Assembly: GCA_936440205.1 (NCBI GenBank) | Contig: OW387149.1 | Span: 10,064,114-10,128,113, forward strand | Direction of reading: 5' to 3' | Source of the DNA: Lepidonotus clava | Taxonomy: Eukaryota > Annelida > Polychaeta > Phyllodocida > Polynoidae | DNA: 64,000 bases | Part shown: one piece after another, positions 22,440 to 33,445 of the stretch | Layout: every line of letters starts with the position of its first letter | Numbering within the stretch: position 1 is the first letter of the stretch | Made by a program: the position numbers and the translations under genes | The notes under the pieces: model-generated | Databases searched by the model: none | Told to the model about the DNA's origin: nothing | The model's input: the letters and a program-made list of their open reading frames with translations, nothing else

Positions 22440-23502
22440 AGGAATTATGTGACTCTGTATGTTACACTTGATTTATTTATAAGTTACCAAAGTCTTATCA
22501 GTATCCATCAGACCTTTGAAAACTAGACACAGTACTTTCAGACACTTTCCAGCTAACATCACAAATGATGATTCCTTAACAATTGTGCTAAAAAGATTGA
22601 ATACCAGTCTTGTTGGATTAGTCATTAAAGCAAGGCCATAAGATGAGATACTTGTTTTGTCTTTTGGAAGTCATCATTATGAGTGAGATATGTTTTCTTC
22701 AATGACAGGCATGTTAATCTATCATTTAGATCCCACATAAGTGCAATGGCAAGTAACTCATTCCCAAAGGATTTTCTGCAGAGTACAATATAATTTATCT
22801 AAATGGCAAAATATCTAGGATATGTGAAATAATGATTTAGCTTATTAAAATGTAGATCAAAAGACCAACAGATCAGGATGGTACACTTATGGATATTCAG
22901 TAATACTAATTGCATCTGACTGTATACCACAATAGTGTATTTTCAGCCATATTTTCATTTGTACAGAAATTACTTTGTATATTCTATTGAAGCCTGGCCA
23001 TTTTCTGTATATACACAAAGAAAATGCATAAACACATGTACACATATACATAATTAAGTTGTAGAAATATTGATGTGAAACTAAGGATTAGAATAAGTGA
23101 ATACAAAATGCAGCAACAGGATAAAGGACAATTGATGATTTATTAATTACTTAAAATTTTATTTAAAAAAATTGTCAGGTTAACGTTCTTAATCAGTGAG
23201 ACTTCTCTAGCAGGGTAAATTCATAGTGTCAAATCATTGACCAGTAAGGCAAACTGATTTAACACTTTGAAAATCCCAGTTTACAGGCATATGAGTAAAT
23301 AGTTAAATCAATTGGTAAATTTTAAATGGATTAAACCACCTGGTTGAGTTGAAGAAATCATCTGAATAAAAATCCAACAATTTGTGGCAAAATAAATAAG
23401 TTTATATTATATTTCCTAAATATATATTCAGAGTGTGAACATAGTACTACATAGCAGTTACAGCCTCTGTCATTGGATAGATGTGTATTCCTATCTTCAA
23501 TC
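22440..23502. other. 3' flank of the sulfotransferase gene
   Basis: No other gene is seen. A minus-strand AATAAA (plus TTTATT at 23139-23144), about 360 bases past the stop codon, is one possible poly(A) signal. Confidence 0.4.
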
Positions 23503-24834
23503 TCAACCATATTTCAAAATGTAAGCATCTTTTTCTCTGAGAATTCCTTCGACAACATCCTCATTAGCCCTGATAAAGAAGCATATTTTCTTGCAAAGAT
23601 GTCTCTCAATATCAATAGGGCATGTGTCTGGGCAGTCCAAGTGTGGGTTCTGACGGAAGTAGAACATGTTTCTATAAACGCGATCATTAAAAGCAGCCAA
23701 AGCACAGTCAGTTACAGAATAAGTAAAAAATGGGTGCCATTCAGATGGTTCAAAATGCAATGGTTTTGGTATGTTATTTAGTTCGATTCCCTTCTTTTTA
23801 TCTTGTGAGTTGACAGCATTATAAAATGCCTGGCAAAATGGTTTAACCCTTGCTAGGACCATTCTGAAATGTTTTACTTCATCTTTTACTCCCTGTCCTT
23901 CTCGGTTATATTTAATCCAAAATGTCTTATTGAACATTTCATACAGGAGGCAGTCACTATTCATATATTCACAAACAGCCTGGCGTCTTTTCTTGTAATT
24001 GGCACTTGTCTCAGGGTCGGGTCTTTTATATGTTCCAACCCGTTGGGATGCGTACACCATGTCTTGAAAGGATAAACCAACAAATCTCCTCATAAGCACA
24101 AGGCTTTCATCAAAGTATTCAGTTATACCAACAAAGAAAAGATCTTTCAGCCCAAGAACCCTTTCATAAGTCATATCATGCATGTACCGTCTACTGAAAA
24201 ATTTAGTAGCCCAGTTGCGTGCATTGTTAATAGTTCTATTAGCTTTCCAGATAGGATTCACTTTCACCTGATGCAGGAAAGATAAGCTTGCATCGCTCTT
24301 GTTGAGGTTATACTTCTTGACGAAGTTGTTGAACTGCAGGTAGGATTCAAGCCATGACACTGGGTCCCTGAGAAGCGTGACATATTTTATTGGTGCCTGT
24401 AGGAATGACTGGATCTGACGAGAATACCTCACATGGTGAAGACTGAAGTTGAACGTTTGACTCTTGCCTGGAGTAAATTGTGGAACAATAGCTTTCAAGG
24501 GAAGCAATGAAGGGTCTCCTTTGTATGTAGCCACCCTAAGCTCATGTTTCCAGGCATACTTACACAAAATATGATGCACATTAGTTGAACCAGTCTTGTG
24601 GATCCTCATGAAGAATACGTTCATAGGATTGTACTGTTTCAAAGTGTTATCCTCTCCTGAATCATATTTGGAGGACGGTGTTATGTCGTCGGTACTTTTA
24701 ATACGGCGAAATTTTAATACTGAGTAGGAGCATTCTGCAGGGTTTCTCATAAAACCTAGTATAATTGAGTATATGGTAACACACAGTATACCCACATAAC
24801 AAATTTTCACAATAGTGTTATGGATGAGGTACAT
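23503..24834 (-). CDS. Galactose-3-O-sulfotransferase-like protein (Gal3ST family)
   Basis: This predicted Golgi type II enzyme transfers sulfate from PAPS to galactose or a related sugar on glycolipids or glycoproteins (Pfam PF06990; relatives are galactosylceramide sulfotransferase and GAL3ST2-4). Its 443 residues fit the family's usual length. Residues 11-28 form the signal anchor, with a variable stem to about 70. FMRIHKTGST (75-84) is the 5'-phosphosulfate loop with its lysine, and YVTLLRDPVSWLESYL (151-166) the 3'-phosphate site with R-D-P and the following serine. Family-like blocks continue to a cysteine-rich end (LDCPDTCPIDIERHLCKKIC). The ATG at 24834 follows an in-frame stop, so the start is secure. 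The coding region is one uninterrupted exon. A decayed copy lies at 31438-31945. The exact sugar acceptor is unknown. Confidence 0.9.
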   Translation of the reverse strand: MYLIHNTIVKICYVGILCVTIYSIILGFMRNPAECSYSVLKFRRIKSTDDITPSSKYDSGEDNTLKQYNPMNVFFMRIHKTGSTNVHHILCKYAWKHELRVATYKGDPSLLPLKAIVPQFTPGKSQTFNFSLHHVRYSRQIQSFLQAPIKYVTLLRDPVSWLESYLQFNNFVKKYNLNKSDASLSFLHQVKVNPIWKANRTINNARNWATKFFSRRYMHDMTYERVLGLKDLFFVGITEYFDESLVLMRRFVGLSFQDMVYASQRVGTYKRPDPETSANYKKRRQAVCEYMNSDCLLYEMFNKTFWIKYNREGQGVKDEVKHFRMVLARVKPFCQAFYNAVNSQDKKKGIELNNIPKPLHFEPSEWHPFFTYSVTDCALAAFNDRVYRNMFYFRQNPHLDCPDTCPIDIERHLCKKICFFIRANEDVVEGILREKDAYILKYG

Positions 24835-24896
24835 TTTTGTATAAGTTTATGAAGTGCCTCCAACAATACACATATCTGCAATCGGACCATTTATAT
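24835..24896 (-). other. 5' UTR part of the sulfotransferase coding exon, with splice acceptor
   Basis: On the minus strand a long pyrimidine run ending TTTTTTTTCAG| closes at 24897, so this 62-base segment is probably the spliced 5' UTR start of the coding exon. It holds an ATG (ATGGTCCGATTG) out of frame with the main start, whose frame runs past the main ATG before stopping. That upstream frame could damp translation. The first exon is not placed. Confidence 0.55.
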
Positions 24897-25735
24897 CTGA
24901 AAAAAAAGATAAAACGTGCGTGCTATTATCAATTGAGACAGTATTCCATGCACTGATATTTGCTATTTATGCTAATGTAATGAACATAATTGCTATCACA
25001 TAAACATTATAACACATTGGCAAAGTTAAAGCATTACATAATTTTTTTAGACATATTGATGTTCTGATGATGTTTGTTGATCCACAAAAGATGTGATTTC
25101 ATGGCCAAATAACTTGGAAAAGATTAACCTTGTTTTATAAGAATGCTTAAAATGCAGGCACAGTGGATACTCATGGTCACAGTTATGAAAATACATGTAT
25201 GTTGTATATTTAAGCTGTAATAAAAGTGATAACTACATAATTCGGATGATACCAAGAGAATATGAAACCATAAATAACTTCATATCCGTACCATAGAAGA
25301 TGTTATGCTGGTTAAAACTGGCGAAAATAAAAAAGAAATTAAATAAAAACAGAAATTTTTGTCTGTCCTTGAGCACTCCTCAGTGTGCATTGTTTTGTAG
25401 TCTGTCTGAACAGATAACTGCATAATATCCTTTAACTGATTCATCGTGTTAACTTTTAACTCTCCAACTGTGAAAGGTGCAAAAAATGCCAGGTGAATAA
25501 ACTCTACAGATTGAACCCTTTCCAAACGCAGTGACCAATACTGTCAATGAGCTGTTGCGAAACACAACATTGTATTTTATAAATGTCTATCGATATTTTC
25601 TCTACATATTGTACAGAACACTCTTTTTTAACGCGTCTCATTATTAGAAACCGTCGAACAAAACAAAGTAATTACATTGGCGGACAGTTTGCCCAGGACG
25701 TCACATAAAAACGTCAGACCGCCCTTAAGGCAATC
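24897..25735. other. Probable 5' UTR intron and upstream flank of the sulfotransferase gene
   Basis: The stretch is AT-rich without recognisable repeats or domains. If the acceptor at 24897 is used, the first exon lies further right, possibly in the CpG-rich block at 25.74-25.99 kb. Confidence 0.35.
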
Positions 25736-25739
25736 TCGT

Positions 25740-25990
25740 TAGGTGTGTTTTATGATCATGGCGACCGCCCCCTGCTCAGGTCGCGGGCATTCAGAGGTCG
25801 CCTGAGGTGAGCCAACCCCACACGCACCGGAGCGACTGACGTCACACGGGACGCACCAGCTCACCGGACGCGCCGGACGCGCATATCCGCCAGCAGCGCG
25901 TCCTCCTGTTAAGAGTCTCAGCGCGGCCCGCAACAGTCATTCATTGGTGCGCGGTGGAGGACGATGAACGTGTTTGGTGGCTGAAGCGAA
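25740..25990. promoter_or_regulatory. CpG-rich island, candidate promoter
   Basis: This is one of the most CpG-dense blocks in the window, with GACGTCAC, GGACGCGCCGGACGCG and CGCGGCCCGC. It is upstream of the minus-strand sulfotransferase gene. The minus strand offers a splice-donor-like CCG|GTGAGC near 25860. It could instead be the head of a transcribed repeat on the plus strand, because ATCAATAAAGG near 26280 gives that strand a poly(A)-type signal. Confidence 0.4.
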
Positions 25991-26550
25991 GCTAGGCTTA
26001 AAGGACCAACCAGATTATATTGTATCTGTTGTGTGTGACTTGTACTGAAGCCAGGAGTTGTACTTGGAAATATTCTAGGAACATTTTGGACTTAATTCTA
26101 GGACTTGGAACCCCTCTACAGGCATTGTGTTAGAAATTAGAATCATTCATATCACAGGACTCAATTAGGCAAAGGAACATTTAGGACATTTTAGGACTGT
26201 TTAGTTTAGAATTATTGAAAGGTTTGTACGAAAGGTTATTTGGAAATTACTTATTCATTTGTGCCACTGGTTTAATATCAATAAAGGATGTACCTTACTA
26301 ATCACTGCCAAATTTACACAGCGAGTTAAGCTTTACCCTTATTACAATTTGTCTCCCCGACACGTGGTTTAACACAACCATTTACCCCCTGGTTTACCAC
26401 TCTTAGTTCTGGTTAGAACTTCTCCCCTTCCTTATTAGATCAAACTCTATTTAATGTGAGGAGCCTGTGTTTGGGAACATTCTAAACCCCGGGCATAAGG
26501 TTTTCCTCACAGAGCCATGGTCGCTCGAAAAGGTTGAGTCTCACTGAAAC

Positions 26551-26731
26551 TTAAAGCCTGTATTCCACATGCCGATTTTGCTGTCGATTTTAAAAATCAG
26601 CAGTGGAAACAATGCTCAAATATCAAAATGTTATATATCATTAGGATATATGGGATGTATGGTTTCATGCCATACTCTCAGAGAAAATCAATGAAATGTA
26701 AAATTGGCATTATCAAAATCGCTATCAGCCT
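26551..26731. mobile_element. MITE family C copy, first of three in a row
   Basis: The left end is TTAAAGCCTGTATTCCACAT, and GCCGATTTTGCTG is repeated in spirit by the third unit. The right side passes into TTAA, which starts the next unit. Confidence 0.6.
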
Positions 26732-26987
26732 TAAGGCCACATTCCGCATACAGAGAGTGCAGTCGGCCGATATTGATCCTTCCCATGGTAACATTTGATA
26801 CCAGAAGCCAAAAGTGCAATATCGGCAGCCAAAAGTGCGATACCAGCAGCCAATACAAAATCGGCCAGAAACATTTACCAACATATTGGTAAATATTAAA
26901 GGCAATGCTGCCAATTATATATCGGCAATGCTGAAAGTATAGCAGCTGCAAATCTGCAGGGCACTATCGGTTTGTTGGATACAGCCT
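26731..26987. mobile_element. MITE family C copy (C3), middle of three
   Basis: The ends are TTAAGGCCACATTCCGCATA and TTGTTGGATACAGCCTTA. The interior has GGCCGATATTGATCCTTCCC and GCCAAAAGTGC repeats. Confidence 0.7.
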
Positions 26988-27292
26988 TATGTCTATATTC
27001 CACATACGAATTTTACTGCCGATATTGAAAATTGGTTGTGGGAATAAGCCAATCCCAGTTGACAGCAACATTAAAGTTCGCCATGAAATATATTCAAAAT
27101 CGCCTCCATGCATATTCCCTGGAGAAAGTTAATTCCATGTGACAAAAATAACAAAAGCAATTTGATTGACAGATTGCTCCTAAAATTAGTAAAATGCAGC
27201 TCAATATGGTCTCATGCCATATCTACAGATCTAGAGAAAATCAAACAAATACAAAACAGCCAGAATCGCAATTGGTATGTTAGATAAAGGCC
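26987..27292. mobile_element. MITE family C copy, third of three
   Basis: The left end is TGTCTATATTCCACATACG and the right end ATTGGTATGTTAGATAAAGGCC. Its GTCTCATGCCATATCTACAG parallels TTTCATGCCATACTCTCAG in the first unit. Confidence 0.6.
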
Positions 27293-27296
27293 ATCT

Positions 27297-28490
27297 GAGA
27301 TCATTTGTGAAGCCTATTGCATAAACAAGCTTAAGGATTGGAAAACGGCCCCAGCACACAAACACCGTTGTTTCGAAATAGAAATGCATAAACCAAAAGA
27401 CTAATATAATTCTACAAACAAATGCAGACTTTTAAGACGTGAGTACCTAAGACTCAACAATGTACTAGTATCTTGAAATCTAGCCTTCATAGCGTGCATT
27501 GTGCGATTTTTGTGCAATACAAAATTGCAAATACCAACATGAAATATTGCACACTAGGCATAAATGGTATGCTTTACTCATACCAAGAGTGAACAAAGAA
27601 CGCATATGAAATAGGCCCTTAGCAAATAGTAAAATCACTTGGCAAATCATACATACCAATTATTGAGAAGCAGTGTCATTTTCCTGGTAGAAATAATCTT
27701 CGATCCCTTTCAAATGTACCATTAAAGTTCAGAAACAAGATAAGGCTAACTGGGAACCATAGTACGAAGCATGCTAACACTATCGTGGTCTAGTTCTCAG
27801 TGTAACTATATTAGGAATACAACCAGAAGGGGGACACGCATGACCTACCAGGCGTAATACTTAGAAATAGGGCGTCCCCATACAATGTGAAATTTAATAC
27901 GCCAAGTAACCCTAGAAGACTATTTTGAGGTTTGAGGTTTTGGGGTGGTGAAGTAAAACGCATTTCAAGGGCAATGCATCCAACTTTTTTTTCTTCCAAA
28001 GCTTGAGTATCTTTAATGTGTATCAGCTTTTAAATTTTGGGCCCAATCTCCATTTTCTGCAAGCAGGCGGAACACCTATATTTTCTTAAAAGTCGCCCAG
28101 TCATCATTTCATATTTGCTTGTGAAAACCCCCTGAAATCAATGTGGGCCAATTGAACCAGATCTATGATCTATAACAACACGCACGCCTAGAAATCAATC
28201 CCTTCAGAAAATTAAATACAAACTGATACAAAGGACCACTTGAACCATGCAGAAAACTACTATCTTTGAACGTAGTCTTTGGACGAAAAAGAAAATATAA
28301 TTATTTGATGCTTGGTGAACCAGTGAACCGTGGTGATTCTGGTATCTTGTATTTCATTTCCAGGTATAGTTTACTTGTCTGCCACAGAGGGCGCCATATG
28401 TGCCCCAAGTGGCAGATAGGCGAACTAAACCTAGAGAAGAAATATAGGTGTGAGGATTCTTCAACCGCAACAGTAAAATATCATATACAT
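27297..28490. other. No gene or shared repeat recognised
   Basis: AT-rich sequence with no exon that has both a coding signal and splice sites. Confidence 0.4.
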
Positions 28491-28493
28491 TTC

Positions 28494-28843
28494 AATTTCT
28501 ACCATCCATGGATAGCCAAATTTACCTGCAGGCTAGCTTAAATCAGTATGCATGCTGGGTAATGCGTCAACAAATCCCAAGTCTTTAACATAGAATTTTT
28601 CATTAACCATATCATTATGTTATTAAACATGGGGAAAAACCTGTGATCATAATTTTTCTTATTTGTATACATATGTATTTGATTTGTTTCAAGTTGTTTG
28701 AAAATGTGTTCATTATAGATAGATACATAACAATTATTTGTTTATTTTCTATAGTTATTGCTGTGTTTTTGTCGAAATAATTAGTCAAAACTTGACTGCA
28801 GGTGCTTAAAATACTGTAAATCAGCTATCTGTGGTATGTAGAA
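28494..28843 (+). mobile_element. MITE family A copy (A4)
   Basis: The ends are CTACCATCCATGGATAGCC and GCTATCTGTGGTATGTAGAA, with the internal marks TTTACCTGCAGGCTAGC, TGCATGCTGGGTAATG and CTGCAGGTGCTTAAAATACT. Confidence 0.8.
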
Positions 28844-29295
28844 CTGTGTTATTCTCTGCACCACAACCATGTTTGCTTTCGGTATCTGCCCATCTTTGCA
28901 CCCTTAAGCTTAGTAATTGTGGCTATTGTAGCAAAATACGTGTTGGTTGAAAGGATGTATTACACAAAAATTAATTTAACAAACTATAGATCCGATACAA
29001 ATATATGATATAAATATACATGAACTAGACTCCTGTAAAGGGAGAACTCAATCGTATGTGAAAAGGTTGAAACACCAAAAACCGCCAAAAAACCTACAAA
29101 TATCCACAAAAAAATGATCCAGAATTTACTGCAAAATAGATAAATCGCTGTATATGGATACATACGATTAAAGTATAATGTTAGTGACCAAACATGTATG
29201 TTTCCCGTATACTCTGATCCGTTGCCCAATCTCTGAAACTGTAAATGCAGACAGGTTTTAACTTGAATGAAGGATTGTGAAGGAAAAATACCTAC

Positions 29296-29406
29296 CCTAG
29301 TTTCTGGTGGTTGGTAATACATATAACTCGATGGCAACAACCAGAGTCTCTTTAAACCATCTTTGGTTGGAGGGTGAACTGCATTTACACATAGAAATGT
29401 GTTCAC
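29296..29406 (-). CDS. Candidate orphan exon of an unidentified gene
   Basis: A 111-base segment on the minus strand is bounded by an acceptor (ACTTTTTTTAG|GTG) and a donor (CTAGG|GTAGGT). Only one of three frames is open through it, and that frame is phase 0 at both sides, giving 37 residues that end RLWLLPSSYMYYQPPETR. I recognise no domain and see no partner exon nearby. The splice signals and the exact multiple of three are the whole case. Confidence 0.35.
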
Positions 29407-29696
29407 CTAAAAAAAGTTCACTTCAGGACAACCTCATTTGTACAGGGACCAGGGAGAGTTGGTTGGGTCAAAAGAATCACTGTAGCGTGGTGGTAAATGT
29501 CTATTTAAGTTCAGTTTCAGCAAATTTTACTGCCAGTTTTAAACATTGGAAGGGGAGATAAAAAATGCTAGAAAAAATGCTATGTATAACGACATCTTGT
29601 GATAGTTGTCGACTGCTATATCTAATAATACCTTACCTAAATTATGTAACTCACTTTTTTCAGAAATGAGATATATTTGTATAATCTATACTTAAT

Positions 29697-30665
29697 GTGA
29701 TGGATGTCCATTCATCAGCACGACAGCGTCGGCACCGAAAATAAATAGAATAATGTATTTGAGAAAGCGAAAACCCGAAAGTGTTAAACCCGAAAACCCG
29801 AAAGTGTTAAACCCGAAAACCCGAAAGTGTCAAACCCGAAAACCCGAAAGTGTTAAACTGGAAGTGATGTCATTATGACCACGTGATCTCATGTAACCAA
29901 TCAGGGCTGAGCAGTTGACTATAAAAAGGGGCGGTGAGGCCCGAAATAAACAGTTCCATCTTAGTACTCCTTGTGTCTTCATGTGTCTCTTTCCTCTGGT
30001 AACACCCCAAAAGGGGGTCTAAGTCAATAAGATGATCGAGAGTTAACTAAATAGCCTAAACAGTAAGATAATATTAGTAGAAGTTCTTGGAAAATAGATT
30101 AAGAAGTAGTATGGGGTCCGGAGACCCGAAGGACAGGGACATGGCCCGAAGGCCCGAAGTAGCTCGACCGACAGTACGAGGCCCGAAGACCGGACAGACC
30201 CGAAGACCCGAGATCATGAGTGGCACCCTGGTAGTTGGGAGTATGACGGCGCGCCCGGCTCAGCCCCACGCTACCACCCATTAGGCGAGCGGCGGCCCCA
30301 GACTCCTGATACACTGAGGAGCTGGCATCTTACAGAGGCTCCGAGAAGGAATACCCGCTACCGACAGAGCGCAGGGGTTCATCCCGTCGTATCCAAACCT
30401 CCCCCGAGTACCCCAATCTGGTAGTAGAAGCGCCGCCTTCCCGGTCCCTGATGTCCAAGAGACCCTGAACCCGGCGGACCGAGACAACCCCCCCTACCAA
30501 CACCGAGTACCAGAATCCCCCCCAGTCGAATCATTCATTCCCCCTTGTGTGCGAGGCACGGCTCTTCATTTTACATCTTGGTTTCTTGTTCGAACTTCTT
30601 GTCCAACTGAGAGCCAAAACAACCCCCACGTCCCTTTGTTGTAGAATTTGGAAACCCCAAACTAC
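29697..30665 (+). mobile_element. Fossil LTR-retrotransposon piece: LTR plus leader and GC-rich start of internal region
   Basis: A likely LTR runs from about 29697 (TGTGATGG) to about 30004 (GGTAACA). In order it has a 23-bp tandem array, CCAATCAGGG, the TATA box CTATAAAAAGG and a GAAATAAACAG poly(A) signal, i.e. a U3-R-U5 layout. GC-rich internal sequence with repeated GGCCCGAAG words follows. No pol or second LTR is seen, so it is broken and only its 5' part is present. Its U3 resembles the minus-strand piece near 12.1 kb. A gypsy-like family is a guess. Confidence 0.5.
29766..29868 (+). repeat. 23-bp tandem repeat, about 4 copies
   Basis: The unit is CCCGAAAACCCGAAAGTG followed by TTAAA. 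It probably lies in the U3 of the fossil LTR. The CCCGAAG-type words continue in the internal part around 30120-30220. Confidence 0.8.
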
Positions 30666-31049
30666 TGAGGAACGTCACACTTAACCTTGATTGCCAATGG
30701 AAAATGTATAACTTATTTTATATGTTGAAATATATATTGTTAACTGGGACATAAACTTCTCGTATGCTGTTGCATCGATGTACATGATTATACAGATTTG
30801 ATGTATCCTAAAACTGCCTTTAAACACTGGCAGAAGATGTAAACAAGCACTTGTGCTAAATCTTGTCAGTATTAATAAAGAAATAAAAGAAAAAGGAAAG
30901 AGGTTAGGTTTCTTATACATCACTAGACTGGAAAAGGTTAAGAGTATGTCATATGTTATTAGAAAAGAATCTAGCAAGTAAAAGGTCAGCAGCCCCAAAG
31001 TCAGCCTGTAGAATAGAGGGCTTACATTGAGGAAACAGAGATAGCTGAG

Positions 31050-31271
31050 TAAAGCCCCATACCCACTAGGCGATTTCACCAGCGATGGGTGATTGGCAAC
31101 TGGGGGAATCGGCCAATTTTTATGATCACCTGTTAGTATGGTACATTGAAACATGCATGTTTGATATGAGTCAGTCCTAAAATCCTCCAACTCTTCTAGT
31201 AGAGTCGGCTGATTTTAGTGCCGATCCGTCGGCAGACTCTGTAAAAGCTACTTAGTGGGTATGGGGCTTAA
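31050..31271. mobile_element. MITE family D copy (D5), complete
   Basis: The ends are TAAAGCCCCATACCCACTAG and TACTTAGTGGGTATGGGGCTTAA. The interior has GAAACATGCATGTTTGATATG and GCCGATCCGTCGGC words. Confidence 0.85.
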
Positions 31272-31327
31272 GGGTAATCACTCGATCATGGTGTCATTGA
31301 TCTATGGGACTGTCCTGTGAACTTAAA

Positions 31328-31437
31328 TGACCAGGGGTGCTAACCCAAAAACAATCTCGATCACTAGATCTGTGATCGTGGGATATTATTGAGCCACGAT
31401 ACTTCATAGATACTTATACAGGATTGATACTTCATAC
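31328..31437. mobile_element. MITE family H fragment (H5) at the edge of the pseudogene
   Basis: It starts GACCAGGGGTGCTAACCC and includes TGTGATCGTGGGATATTATT and GAGCCACGATA, as in H3. The right end is missing, and the pseudogene begins here. Confidence 0.45.
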
Positions 31438-31945
31438 TTCACAAATCTCCTCATAAGCACAAGACTTTCATCAAAGTATTCAGTTATATCAACAAAGAAA
31501 AAATCTTTAAGTTCAAGAACCCTTTCATGAGTCAAATCATGCATGTATCGTCTACTGAAAAATTTAGCAGCCTAGTTGTGCATATTGTTAATAGTTCTAT
31601 TAGCTTTCCAGATAGGATTTACTTTCACTTCATATTTCTGGACAAAGTGCAAGTAGCCACATCACTGGGTCCCTAAGAATTGTGATATATTTACTGGTGC
31701 CTCTATCAATGATTTGATCTGTCTACTGTACCTCACATGGTGAAGACTGAAGTTAAACATTTGATGATGTGTGACATATTACAACTATTCTGGCAGTTGC
31801 CCATTCCCAGTCACCGGTAAAATCGCCTAGTGGGTATGAGGCTTTAGCAGAACCGGTCGTGTGGATCCTCATGAAAAATATATTCATAGGATTGTAATGT
31901 TTCAAAATGTTATCCTCTTCTGTATCACTTTCGAAGGAAATATCA
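31438..31945 (-). pseudogene. Decayed copy of the Gal3ST-like gene, split by a MITE
   Basis: This stretch matches the central part of the intact gene (24078-24680) with many near-identical blocks, such as AAATCTCCTCATAAGCACAA and AGTATTCAGTTATA. It lies in the same orientation about 7 kb away. It covers about residues 50-255 of the intact protein and lacks both ends. Parts are deleted, including the block corresponding to about residues 173-190. Stops interrupt the reading frame: one at the position of GCCTAGTTG, where the intact gene reads GCCCAGTTG. A family D fragment (about 31765-31850) sits between the two sulfate-donor motif regions. It is probably a genomic duplicate rather than a retrocopy, because no poly(A) is seen. 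Confidence 0.85.
31765..31850. mobile_element. MITE family D fragment inside the sulfotransferase pseudogene
   Basis: CAGTTGCCCATTCCCAGTCAC leads to the right end CGCCTAGTGGGTATGAGGCTTTA. It dates the insertion after the gene duplication. Confidence 0.7.
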
Positions 31946-31949
31946 AGGC

Positions 31950-33145
31950 AAGGGTTTATTAAAGGTCGGTTGGTGTAGGTTAAATAGTAACTGTGTCTAA
32001 GCATTTTTCATGTAGAACTCTTGAAACTTAATATTAGTGAAACATTTTGAAGGTGAATATTAAACATCATAAGCTTAACTGAATGACAGAGAATCAGTGA
32101 AAAATATATTCTTGGACAATTATATACAGAATCAAAGGTCAATGTGACTGTGTCAAAATAATGAATAACCATGTCAAAACAAGGTAATCATAATATTATT
32201 CATTTATATCATAGCTATGTATTGAACAGTCAAAATTGGGGTTCTGAGCACATTTTCATTTTTAACCTTAAAGGGAGTTAAAAGCAACGATATGTCAAAA
32301 TATGTCAAAAAATTTTGCAAACTCAAATAGCTATGAAATATGTTCCAAGAGTCTAACTTTAGCCATTGGTACAGTATAAATCATGCTAATTAACAACAAC
32401 TTTATGCGAATTCCATAATACTCATGTCATTTGTGCCTGAAGACAGCAATGTTTGTAAACAAACCAATTTTGTTGGGTCACCAAAATTGACCAGGGACAA
32501 GGTTTACTGTATTTTGATGTAGTTTAAGTCTTTATTGACAGTCTATATTTTACCACAGGCCTAGGTTATGACCATGCCATGTATTTCAATAGTTAGTAGA
32601 ATTTGGAAAATTTTGACCCAACATTGCTTTTGGCTCCCTTTCAGAAGACAATAAGATGGGTAGATGAGGGGAATTACCTCATCATCTACAAGGCAGTTTG
32701 ACATGTTTCCCAAGTTCGACTCTAGTTGATTTGAGCTCAGTCTGAGGTGTGTCAAAGTCATTCTGGTCTTTTTGTTATGTAGGTGAGATACCTCTCCGGA
32801 CCATTCATTTTTTTTGATTAATTACTTCTAAGTTTGTGATGTATATCTGGCTTTAATAAGTTTTTATTTCTAGTTGTTATTGGTCTGAGGTGTGTTAAGG
32901 TCTTTCTGATCTGGTTGCTGTGCAGTTGAGACATCTACAGCCTATCTTTCGGAATAGCTTGTAAGTTCTAAATTTGTTATTTGTATCTGAGTTTCATATG
33001 TTTCAAGCGAAGAATTTCAAATTGTGAGTATTGTTCAAATATAATGTCTGCATTTTGACAGCATACAAAATTTAAACTGCGACAATGAAAAAAACTATGA
33101 AAAAAACTATCGCAGTTCAATGTTGTTCACACTAGTTTTCAATCA
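31950..33145. other. No gene recognised
   Basis: AT-rich stretch. TCTGAGGTGTGTCAAAGTC (near 32740) and TCTGAGGTGTGTTAAGGTC (near 32884) are a degenerate direct repeat about 140 bases apart. No exon is supported. Confidence 0.4.
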
Positions 33146-33436
33146 CCGGTTGCACAATGGATTTTCGTTGTCAGGATCAAACAAAGATATCTTTAACAAA
33201 GGTTTTGTTGTTACGATTTTACAAAAATAGTAAAATCTCTGGTTCTAATAAATGAAATTGAATTCTGTAAATTGATGTAAAAAGGGAAAAAATTAGAGAC
33301 AATTCAGCAAAAGTTACAGCTCTCTTGGGGCATTCTAAATATAGAAAAAAAATGTCTCAAAACCATCGTTGTTACGAAAATATTATTTTCGTTAATAAAA
33401 TTATTTTCATTGTTACGAAACCCATTGTGCAACGGG
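33146..33436 (+). mobile_element. MITE family J copy (J1), first of a tandem pair
   Basis: The ends are CCGGTTGCACAATGGATTTT and ACGAAACCCATTGTGCAACG. The interior carries CATCGTTGTTACGAAAATA and the stretch AATAAATGAAATTGAATTCT shared with J2. Confidence 0.8.
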
Positions 33437-33445
33437 CCACAGTGG

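Noticed and set aside
28266-28541. Plus-strand frame of about 90 residues
   Set aside because: Its end runs into the family A MITE A4, and there is no domain, acceptor or donor.
29307-29561. Plus-strand frame opposite the orphan exon candidate
   Set aside because: It has no splice or start context of its own and is taken as the shadow of the minus-strand exon.
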